A stretch of DNA of 8,932 bases from positions 1 through 8,932 of the forward strand of contig DCHC01000046.1 in NCBI GenBank assembly GCA_002314755.1, given 5' to 3'. Under the pieces are notes generated by a model. It made no database searches. It had not been told where the DNA came from and saw only the letters and a program-made list of their open reading frames with translations. The stretch comes from Faecalibacterium sp. UBA1762 (GTDB taxonomy: Bacteria > Bacillota > Clostridia > Oscillospirales > Ruminococcaceae). How positions within the stretch are numbered: the stretch's first letter is position 1; every line of letters begins with the position of its first letter. This document shows positions 1-5,934 of the stretch, one piece after another. Both the position numbers and the translations under genes were made by a program.

Positions 1-1
1 C

Positions 2-802
2 GAAACCTTTGCCGGCTCCAACACCGTGATGGATATCGTCAGCTTTAACAGCGCCGCCAACCTGCTGAGCGGTGTCGGCATTGCCACCACCTACGACGAT
101 ACCGCCCCTGTTGTTGCCGCATTCGGCGACGGCGGTCGCACCGTAAGCACCGAAGGACACAAGGCCTATATTCTGGATGCCATTGCTGCCCGTTATCTCG
201 CTGCCCGTGGCATGGATGTGGGCATAACCAACCTTACCCGGCTGGGTGCCCGTCCCAATTTGGAGCACTTTGTCGATCCTGATGACGATGTGCAGCTGAA
301 TGACGGCGAACGCTGGCCCGGCTGCTGGTACACCGCCGACATCAGCGAAAAGGCCACCCTGATCAGCAGCTTTGTCTGCGGAACCGATGCCACCCCCGGA
401 TGCTATATCTATACCGATGCAAAGGGCATCAGCTACTATGTGCTGCTGACCGAGATGGACGGAATTCGTGCTGACGGCGCTTTGTACCGCAGCTATTACC
501 GCCAGGAAAGCCTGCTCGCCTTCTGTGCAAAGGTGGGCGCACCCCTGCCCGCAAGTCTGCACCGCTGCCCCGGCAGCTATCTTGTCTGCAGCAAGATCAA
601 AAACGGCATTGCCGTTGCCGTCAGCAACTGCGCGGATGACGAGATTGACACCCCCGTGCTGAACCTTGCAGATGAATATAAAACCGCCTATCTGATTGAT
701 GAGAACGGCTCGCTGATGGAGTGGTCCGCCCCTGACGGGAAGAATCTGACCCTGCCTACCCTGCCCGCCTGGGGCTTTGTCGCCGTTGTGCTGCAAAAAT
801 AA
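2..802 (+). CDS. C-terminal part of a glycosidase-like protein (5' truncated by window edge)
   Basis: The reading frame is open from base 2, with no credible start: the GTG-ATG at 26-31 has no Shine-Dalgarno sequence before it and protein-like sequence (ETFAGSNT) continues upstream. This is therefore the last ~266 residues of a longer protein ending in TAA at 800-802. The segment SAANLLSGVGIATTYDD, followed by VSTEGHKAYILDAIAARYLAARGMDVGI, resembles the post-catalytic region of large clostridial glycoside-hydrolase-like proteins, where an 'opening at step X, the residue is set as a lid' style motif of the form LLDGEAAxxLxERG is usual. This resemblance is from memory and not a search. The last ~70 residues (VAVSNCADDEIDTPVLNL to LPAWGFVAVVLQK) look like a C-terminal beta-sandwich with alternating hydrophobic strands. 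No catalytic residues can be assigned because the N-terminal part is missing. It converges on the minus-strand unit and ends 29 bases before a strong terminator. That it is a real gene is very likely; the function is a weak call. Confidence 0.6.
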   Translation, partial: ETFAGSNTVMDIVSFNSAANLLSGVGIATTYDDTAPVVAAFGDGGRTVSTEGHKAYILDAIAARYLAARGMDVGITNLTRLGARPNLEHFVDPDDDVQLNDGERWPGCWYTADISEKATLISSFVCGTDATPGCYIYTDAKGISYYVLLTEMDGIRADGALYRSYYRQESLLAFCAKVGAPLPASLHRCPGSYLVCSKIKNGIAVAVSNCADDEIDTPVLNLADEYKTAYLIDENGSLMEWSAPDGKNLTLPTLPAWGFVAVVLQK

Positions 803-831
803 GCTTCTGTCCTATTTCACAATAAGTGCAT

Positions 832-889
832 AAAAAGCTCTCACCGACCGGGACAAAAAGATGTCCTGCCATCGGTGAGAGCTCTTTTT
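832..889. terminator. Bidirectional rho-independent terminator between convergent genes
   Basis: A perfect 12-bp stem (agctctcaccga at 836-847 with its complement at 872-883) is flanked by A5 at 832-836 and T5 at 885-889, so either transcript ends in a U-tract. The 24-base loop folds further into a 5-bp hairpin (ggaca 851-855 with tgtcc 862-866). It lies 29 bases after the plus-strand stop codon and about 100 bases after the minus-strand gene ending at 991, so it can end both. The rest of the 188-base gap (890-990) shows nothing else I can name. Confidence 0.92.
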
Positions 890-990
890 GGTTTTTTATT
901 TGGGGTAGGTATTGGTTGATGACTCCAAAATATTTTCTAACCGAAAACCGTTTCAAAACATACAGCCCGTGCTGACCGGAGCCTAACATA

Positions 991-2745
991 TCACCCTCGC
1001 CAATTATTTTGGTAGTGGCTGATGTCGCACCCATCCAGAGTCAGCAACCGGACAAAACGGCGCAACTTCAAAGAAGAGTCCTCTCGGCTGCCCAAATGGG
1101 TGATATGATACCATTCCGGCAGGTTCCATTCCGAGCTGTAGCTGTTCCATGCCAAAAAACGTTTAGCGCCTGCTTTTTGCAGTGCCTGCACATACGCAAG
1201 ATACTCCTGTTGAGAAAAAATATTGGTCCATGGTAGAACATGGTAAACCTTAACCCCATATTGCTTTTCCAGCTGCAGATACTCCGGAATATACGCCAAC
1301 ACCTTTTTTAAATCTGTGCCGGGAAATCTGCGGATAACCGGTGCTTCCTGTATTCGCAAGGCATATTTTTGCAGATCAATCAGACCGGGGTCTTCTTCGC
1401 TCATGCAATCAGTCAAATCCTCTACCGTCTCAATATCTCCCTGCGAAACGGAATCCACCAGCCCCATAGCAGCCCAGCTTCGGATATCCAGTCCGAAATT
1501 TTTAGCCGATTCCAGGCCGTAGTCGGTAATCACATTGACCTTGATCCTGTTGCCGAGGACATCCCGCAACCGGCACATAAAGTCGGTCATTACTTCGCAC
1601 CAGACCCCGTGCAGACGCTCATCTGTCACCGGCAGCAAAAGAGGATTCACCCCCGGGTAGCTTTCGCCGAACCGCTGCAGCACCGGTTGCTCAAAGCCGA
1701 TATGCACCCCCCTGTGGAAGATCAGGCTGACCCCGTCAAAGCCGTAGGCTACCGCCTGTTTCATATGCTGCAGCACATATTCCTGCACCTGTGGATAAGC
1801 GTAGGAACACACCTGGGAAACGCTGCCGTCACGGGCAACACAGCGGTATTCCGGGTGTTGCTGCGGAAACTGCGTTTTCCAGCCCCAACGCATATACGGC
1901 ACAGAAAACCCGGCGACGCTCATCCGATTGGCAGCATATAGTGTAATGCCGTTTTCATGGGCATACTGCAGATATCTGCGGTAGACAGCGTCCTTATTCT
2001 GTACCAGATGCAGCTGTCCGGCCGACCAGCGAAGATCTCCCCTATGCAGCGGCTGCTCCGGGGTCAAATCAGCGGCGTCGTAGTCAAAGGAATATTCCAA
2101 CGAGCAAAAATCCGTATTGGTATTACGCAGCTTTTCCAGCCGGATTAGATAGTCCTGCTCGGTCGGAAAAGAATCCTCGGCATAAAGATCCCCGTCGATA
2201 TGCATCTGTACACAGGGCTTTTTCTCTGCCTCCAGGGCGAGATGAGCAGCCACCTCGTCATCGGTCATCCTTTCGCACCGAATCCATGCAAGACCGGATA
2301 TATTATCAAACCGGCTGTCCGGCTTGGCAAGGACAAAGTCTTTGCCGCTCAGGTCGGCAGATGTAAAGTAGACCTCTTCCGCATACTCTTCCACTGCCCA
2401 CTGACGGGGGTTGCCGCCCCGGGCATGGCGAAAACCGGTGTAACAGGTATCTCCGGTCAGCTTTAAGTAGGTGTAGTTTTCTCCCCGAAGATCCAACATA
2501 CCGATATACACCCGATGCCAGCCGGTCAGATTAACCGACAGTGTCACCGGCCCGGGCAGTGCGTTTTCCGCCGCCACCAGCATATTTCCGCTGCCCAGCT
2601 TGGTCTGATACGGCAGCGCCCGCCAACAATCCTGTGGCCCGCTTTGGGTATGCATGGGACGGATAAGCTGCTGTTCCCTTACTATCCGGGGCAAATCGCA
2701 AAATAAGTGTTCCATTTTGACTGTCTTTCCCATCGTAAGTTTCAT
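991..2745 (-). CDS. Putative cytoplasmic TIM-barrel glycoside-hydrolase-like protein
   Basis: This is a 584-residue protein from the chosen start, with no signal peptide or membrane segment, so probably cytoplasmic. Numbering from ATG 2745, residues ~11-165 look like a beta-sandwich (VNLTGWHRVYIGMLD, then TGDTCYTGFRH, then FTSADLSGKDFVLAKP). Residues ~180-560 look like a (beta/alpha)8 barrel of the GHL/family-10-like type: an HPEYRCVARDG strand-loop (~297-307), SYAYPQVQEYVLQHMKQAV, and the signature YGFDGVSLIFHRG (~334-346), as in putative family-10 glycosylhydrolases. Candidate acid residues include the D and E residues in DFCSLEYSFDYDAAD, but I cannot assign the catalytic pair. Start choice: ATG 2745 has AAGAGG ten bases upstream. 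ATG 2781 has no ribosome binding site; TTG 2748 and ATG 2715 are alternatives. It follows the methyltransferase gene by 75 bases with no promoter or terminator between, so it is probably co-transcribed. Substrate unknown; the barrel assignment is from motif memory. Confidence 0.7.
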   Translation of the reverse strand: MKLTMGKTVKMEHLFCDLPRIVREQQLIRPMHTQSGPQDCWRALPYQTKLGSGNMLVAAENALPGPVTLSVNLTGWHRVYIGMLDLRGENYTYLKLTGDTCYTGFRHARGGNPRQWAVEEYAEEVYFTSADLSGKDFVLAKPDSRFDNISGLAWIRCERMTDDEVAAHLALEAEKKPCVQMHIDGDLYAEDSFPTEQDYLIRLEKLRNTNTDFCSLEYSFDYDAADLTPEQPLHRGDLRWSAGQLHLVQNKDAVYRRYLQYAHENGITLYAANRMSVAGFSVPYMRWGWKTQFPQQHPEYRCVARDGSVSQVCSYAYPQVQEYVLQHMKQAVAYGFDGVSLIFHRGVHIGFEQPVLQRFGESYPGVNPLLLPVTDERLHGVWCEVMTDFMCRLRDVLGNRIKVNVITDYGLESAKNFGLDIRSWAAMGLVDSVSQGDIETVEDLTDCMSEEDPGLIDLQKYALRIQEAPVIRRFPGTDLKKVLAYIPEYLQLEKQYGVKVYHVLPWTNIFSQQEYLAYVQALQKAGAKRFLAWNSYSSEWNLPEWYHITHLGSREDSSLKLRRFVRLLTLDGCDISHYQNNWRG

Positions 2746-2820
2746 CAAGACAAAGCCTCTTGCTGAAAAAGCCCTTGCCATAGGGCAGAGGATAATCCGT
2801 TTCGCTATATTGAAAATCGT

Positions 2821-3945
2821 TTATTTTTTTCCGTCGTTGCGGTACATATACACCTGGCAAGGGATCATGCCGTTGTACATCTTACGGCGTTTTTCTGCTT
2901 TTTGACCAAAATGCTGCTCAAATTCGGCATCGGAGGTAATGATATACGCCCCTTTGACCGGGTTTTCGGCAAGACGCTGCGCCAAAATTGCCTCCAACTC
3001 GGCAGCCTCGGCGGCATCCCCCAAACGTTCACCGTAGGGGGGATTGGTAATAATTATACTATCGGCAGAGGGGGCAAAACCCCGCACATCCGCGGTAAAA
3101 AACTGAACCTTACTGTCCACCCCGGCAAGCTTTGCATTGCGGTTGGCGACGGCTACCGCCTCCGGATCAATATCAAAGCCGATACCACGAAATGCCACAT
3201 CCCGACGAATCTGTGCCAGCTCGGCAGAGCGGGCATCCTGCCAGATATTTGCCGGAATAAAGCTATAATGCTCCGCCAAAAATTTACGTCGCAGTCCGGG
3301 TGCCATGTGCATGGCCTTCATAGCAGCCTCAATGATAATGGTTCCGCTGCCACAGAATGGATCCTGCAGTAGAGTGTCATACCGCAGACGGGCTAAATCG
3401 ATAATCGTGGCAGCCAATGTCTCCTTGATTGGCGCCAGGGTGCTGTTTTTACGGTAACCCCTTTTATGCAGTCCGTCACCGCTGGTATCCAGAAAAATCT
3501 CGGCGTTATCCTTTCGGATAGAAAACCGAATTTTGTACAGTTCTCCGTTCTCCGGCAGGGTCAACACCTTATGCCCTCTTTTCAGCCGTTCCGCCACCGC
3601 TTTTTTGACAATGCTTTGGCAAGCGGGCACACTGGTCAAGGTACTGGAAAGACTGCTGCCCTTGACCGGAAACTCGGCATCAAAAGGCAGAAGCTCCTCC
3701 CACGGAATGGAATACACCCCGTCAAACAACTCATCAAAGGTGGCGGCATGGTATTCCTTCAGCTGAATCAGCACCCGTTCTGCAGTGCGGATACGCAGAT
3801 TGGCAAGAGCAAGCACCGTCTCGTTACCGGTAAAGGCCACCCGGCCATCGGTCACCTGTACATCCTTGCCGCCGACGCTCTTTACATCAAAGGCGGTTGC
3901 CGCCTCACAGCCGAAAAAGCAGGGCGCTACCATCCGAAATTCCAT
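2821..3945 (-). CDS. THUMP-domain class I SAM-dependent rRNA methyltransferase (RlmL/YpsC family)
   Basis: This 374-residue enzyme is predicted to transfer a methyl group from S-adenosylmethionine to a guanine N2 of 23S rRNA, as the related N-terminal half of E. coli RlmL does; the exact target here is inferred. Residues ~45-155 match a THUMP RNA-binding region (ALANLRIRTAERVLIQL, then AVAERLKRGHKVLTLPENGELYKIR). The Rossmann methyltransferase part follows: DPFCGSGTIIIEAA at 195-208 (SAM-binding motif I), GFDIDPEAVAVANRNA at 256-271 (acidic residues that bind SAM), and the N-P-P-Y catalytic motif IV in NPPYGERLGD at 301-310, typical of base-amino methylation. Length agrees with the ~380-residue Firmicutes single-domain family rather than the fused enterobacterial RlmKL. 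ATG 3945 has AAAGGAG nine bases upstream, so the start is firm. It is the first gene of a two-gene unit behind the promoter at 4056-4085. Confidence 0.93.
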   Translation of the reverse strand: MEFRMVAPCFFGCEAATAFDVKSVGGKDVQVTDGRVAFTGNETVLALANLRIRTAERVLIQLKEYHAATFDELFDGVYSIPWEELLPFDAEFPVKGSSLSSTLTSVPACQSIVKKAVAERLKRGHKVLTLPENGELYKIRFSIRKDNAEIFLDTSGDGLHKRGYRKNSTLAPIKETLAATIIDLARLRYDTLLQDPFCGSGTIIIEAAMKAMHMAPGLRRKFLAEHYSFIPANIWQDARSAELAQIRRDVAFRGIGFDIDPEAVAVANRNAKLAGVDSKVQFFTADVRGFAPSADSIIITNPPYGERLGDAAEAAELEAILAQRLAENPVKGAYIITSDAEFEQHFGQKAEKRRKMYNGMIPCQVYMYRNDGKK

Positions 3946-4055
3946 ATATGAAAACTCCTTTAAACTTTACTGATAAAAGGTTTATCTTGTTCAAAACCGT
4001 TTTTGCTTTTTACCATTCATTCCTTGTATAGTTGAAATAATATTCCTTGATATTC

Positions 4056-4085
4056 ATTATACCATAGCGCGAAGTAGCATGTAAA
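4056..4085 (-). promoter_or_regulatory. Sigma-A-type promoter for the methyltransferase unit
   Basis: On the minus strand, TTTACA (4080-4085) and a perfect TATAAT (4056-4061) are separated by 18 bp, and the TGG just before TATAAT gives an extended -10. The predicted transcription start is near 4049, which leaves a leader of about 100 bases before ATG 3945. The leader is A/T-rich and has only a small hairpin (GATAAA-cct-TTTATC, about 3971-3985); I recognise no riboswitch in it. The promoter lies just after the terminator of the pump unit, as expected for an independent transcript. Confidence 0.85.
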
Positions 4086-4109
4086 GGGTAACCGTCTTCT
4101 TTGGTCCGG

Positions 4110-4149
4110 AAAAGCAAAAGAAAACCCGCCATCTGACAATGACGGGTTT
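4110..4149 (-). terminator. Rho-independent terminator of the Na+ pump unit
   Basis: Read on the minus strand, AAACCCGTCAT (4149-4139) pairs with ATGGCGGGTTT (4132-4122) as an 11-bp stem with one G-U pair and a 6-base loop. A T-rich run, TTTTCTTTTGCTTTTCC, follows. It begins 18 bases after the beta-subunit stop codon. The next promoter starts ~25 bases beyond it, so the pump transcript is cleanly separated from the methyltransferase unit. Confidence 0.92.
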
Positions 4150-4167
4150 CCGAAATACTGCAAAAGG

Positions 4168-5406
4168 TTATTTCCCCAAAATATTGATCAGGATACCTGC
4201 GGCGACCGCACTGCCGATAACACCTGCCACATTGGGACCCATGGCGTGCATCAGCAGGAAGTTGGAGGGATTCTCCTCCTGACCGACCTTTTGGCTGACA
4301 CGGGCAGCCATAGGCACGGCAGAAACACCGGCGGAACCGATCAACGGGTTGATCTGACCCTTGGTGACCCAGCACATCAGCTTGCCGAACAACACACCGC
4401 CGGCGGTACCAAAGCTAAAAGCAATCAAACCCAGAATAATAATAAAAATGGTCTTGCCGTTCAGGAAAGTATCGGCATTGGTGGTACAGCCAACCGAGAA
4501 ACCCAGAAAAATAGTGATGATATTCATCAACTCATTACCGGCGGTCTTGGTGATACGTTCTACCACACCGCTCTCCTTCATCAGGTTGCCCAGCATCAGC
4601 ATACCGATCAGCGGGGTTGCATCCGGCAGAATCAGACATACAAGCAGGGTGACAATGATGGGGAACAGAATCTTTTCAGTCTTGGAAACCGGACGCAGCT
4701 GCTTCATCACGATGGCGCGTTCTTTTTTGGTGGTCAGAGCACGCATGATGGGCGGCTGGATAATCGGAACCAAAGCCATGTAGCTATATGCTGCCACCGC
4801 AATGGCCCCTAGCAGCTGAGGTGCCAGCTTACTGGTTACAAAGATAGCTGTGGGGCCATCCGCGCCGCCGATAATACCGATGGAACCGGCCTCCTGCGCG
4901 GTAAACTGCAGCCATTCAATGCCGTACTTGCTGCCGATTGCGCTAAGACCCATAGCGCCGGCGTAGGTTGCAAAAATGCCCAGCTGTGCAGCAGCGCCCA
5001 GCAACAGGCTTTTGGGGTTGGAAATCAGCGAGCTGAAGTCGGTCATGGTACCGATGCCTAAGAAGATCAGCGGCGGGTAGACGCCCAGCTTGACGCCGCA
5101 GTACAGGATATCGGCAAGACCGCCCTCTGCTAAGACACGGGCGTAGTCCGGGTGACCGGTCTCGGTAATAAAGAATTCCATATGAATAATGTTGCCCCAA
5201 GGCAGATTTGCCATAAGCATACCAAAAGCGATGGGCAGCAACAGCAGAGGCTCAAACTGCTTGACAATTGCCAAATACAACAAAACGCAGGCGATCACGA
5301 TCATGACTAAGTATTTCCAGCCGCCGTCCAGGAACTGGCCGAAAATGGAATTAAAACCAGAGCTTGTCCAGATATTGGACAAAATACTAACAATGGCTTG
5401 CCACAT
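4168..5406 (-). CDS. oadB: Sodium ion-translocating decarboxylase, beta subunit (OadB/GcdB/MmdB family)
   Basis: This 412-residue integral membrane protein has about nine to eleven hydrophobic segments. In this family it removes CO2 from carboxybiotin on the carrier subunit and uses the energy to export Na+. The family signature GSIGIIGGADGPTAIF is at 174-189. Residues known to matter in the Klebsiella oxaloacetate decarboxylase beta subunit (D203, Y229, N373, G377, S382, R389) all appear here at a constant offset of 20: D183, Y209, N353, G357, S362 and R369, within INPLIGSAGVSAVPMAARV. Sequence alone does not say whether the substrate is oxaloacetate, methylmalonyl-CoA, glutaconyl-CoA or malonate, because the carboxyltransferase decides that and is not here; the symbol is the family name. 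ATG 5406 has GGGGAGG upstream (11-base spacing), overlapping the end of the gamma gene's stop region. It lies 18 bases after the gamma gene and is the last gene of the unit. Confidence 0.96.
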   Translation of the reverse strand: MWQAIVSILSNIWTSSGFNSIFGQFLDGGWKYLVMIVIACVLLYLAIVKQFEPLLLLPIAFGMLMANLPWGNIIHMEFFITETGHPDYARVLAEGGLADILYCGVKLGVYPPLIFLGIGTMTDFSSLISNPKSLLLGAAAQLGIFATYAGAMGLSAIGSKYGIEWLQFTAQEAGSIGIIGGADGPTAIFVTSKLAPQLLGAIAVAAYSYMALVPIIQPPIMRALTTKKERAIVMKQLRPVSKTEKILFPIIVTLLVCLILPDATPLIGMLMLGNLMKESGVVERITKTAGNELMNIITIFLGFSVGCTTNADTFLNGKTIFIIILGLIAFSFGTAGGVLFGKLMCWVTKGQINPLIGSAGVSAVPMAARVSQKVGQEENPSNFLLMHAMGPNVAGVIGSAVAAGILINILGK

Positions 5407-5424
5407 GGATTTATTTACCTCCCC

Positions 5425-5784
5425 TTAAAACGGCTGCGTATACGAGACAGTTGCAGCCACATTCCAGGGGCCGCGGCCATCTTTTTTACGGGTCAGCGAA
5501 CGCAGCGTATATTTACCGCCATCCATAGCGGCAATGGCAGCTGCAATAGCGGCAACTACCTCGGCCGGAATACCCGCTTCAATCTCGGGGGCTGTGGGTA
5601 CATCAGGGGCGGTGACGACCTTTGCTTCAGCAGCAACGGCGGCTGCAGCGTTTTTCTTTTTTTTGTCAACAGCGGCAAAGATAGAACCTTCCAGGCTTAA
5701 AATCAGTACCAGCACGACCAATATGACCAGTACCAGACCAAAACCTACCACTACCACATTGCCGACACTTGGAATTTCGGACAT
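5425..5784 (-). CDS. oadG: Na+ pump decarboxylase gamma subunit (OadG family)
   Basis: This 119-residue small membrane protein anchors and stabilises the decarboxylase complex by linking the membrane beta subunit to the soluble carboxyltransferase. Visible parts are one N-terminal membrane helix (about residues 9-31, VVVVGFGLVLVILVVLVLILS), a short basic stretch (KKKK, 41-44), an Ala/Pro/Val-rich flexible linker (~45-72), a helix (AEVVAAIAAAIAAM, 74-87), and a C-terminal tail with TRKKDGRGPWNVAATV. The ending resembles that of Firmicutes GcdD/MmdD-type gamma subunits (GRPAWNVAGR-like). ATG 5784 has AAAGGAGG nine bases upstream. It is the first gene after the promoter at 5836-5862, and the beta gene follows after 18 bases, so the two are very likely translated from one mRNA. 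An A8 run then A5 (5651-5664, minus strand) encodes the lysine stretch. The assignment rests on architecture plus the adjacent beta gene. Confidence 0.9.
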   Translation of the reverse strand: MSEIPSVGNVVVVGFGLVLVILVVLVLILSLEGSIFAAVDKKKKNAAAAVAAEAKVVTAPDVPTAPEIEAGIPAEVVAAIAAAIAAMDGGKYTLRSLTRKKDGRGPWNVAATVSYTQPF

Positions 5785-5835
5785 AGGGAAAGACCTCCTT
5801 TAAATAGCGTTCAAAGAATATCCAAATTCTCTCCT

Positions 5836-5862
5836 ATTATAGCATTATAACAAATATGTCAA
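5836..5862 (-). promoter_or_regulatory. Sigma-A-type promoter for the Na+ pump unit
   Basis: On the minus strand, a perfect TTGACA (5857-5862) is followed by two TATAAT hexamers, at 5844-5849 and 5836-5841. Only the second is at a workable distance (15 bp, short of the optimal 17), and it is preceded by TGC, an extended -10 that can offset poor spacing. The predicted start is near 5829, giving a ~45-base leader that ends in the AAAGGAGG of the gamma gene. Confidence 0.82.
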
Positions 5863-5863
5863 G

Positions 5864-5883
5864 GATTTTCAAGAGGGAAAATC
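5864..5883. repeat. Perfect 7-bp inverted repeat touching the pump promoter -35 (operator candidate)
   Basis: GATTTTC (5864-5870) and GAAAATC (5877-5883) are exact inverted copies around the 6-base spacer AAGAGG. The repeat ends one base before the -35 hexamer and is centred about 45 bases before the predicted transcription start, a usual place for an activator or repressor. It is too A/T-rich and lacks a U-tract on either strand, so it is not a good terminator for the upstream lipoprotein gene. A role in regulation is inferred from position only. Confidence 0.45.
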
Positions 5884-5934
5884 GCACAATTCGGCATCTT
5901 AGTTGTACAAAAACGTCCTCATTATAAACCGGAT

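Noticed and set aside
756..1034. 92-codon minus-strand open frame across the convergent gap
   Set aside because: It overlaps both flanking genes and runs straight through the bidirectional terminator; no ribosome binding site and no recognisable protein features.
1369..1941. 190-codon plus-strand open frame
   Set aside because: Antisense to the TIM-barrel gene, no ribosome binding site, and the composition is that of a reverse-strand shadow.
3466..3951. 161-codon plus-strand open frame
   Set aside because: Antisense to the methyltransferase gene with clear family motifs on the minus strand.
4013..4057. 15-codon reading frame MNIKEYYFNYTRNEW, rich in aromatic residues, which suggests an attenuation leader peptide
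   Set aside because: Its ATG overlaps the -10 box (4055-4057), so it would not be on the transcript from the predicted promoter, and it has no ribosome binding site.
4246..4812. 188-codon plus-strand open frame rich in His/Gln/Thr
   Set aside because: Lies entirely opposite the well-supported beta-subunit gene; the odd composition is the reverse reading of membrane-protein codons.
5864..5883. The inverted repeat as terminator of the lipoprotein gene
   Set aside because: The stem is weak and A/T-rich and no T-run follows on the minus strand.
5921..5926. A further TATAAT on the minus strand just after the lipoprotein stop codon
   Set aside because: No acceptable -35 box at 16-18 bp and no TG extension; the promoter at 5836-5862 is far better.
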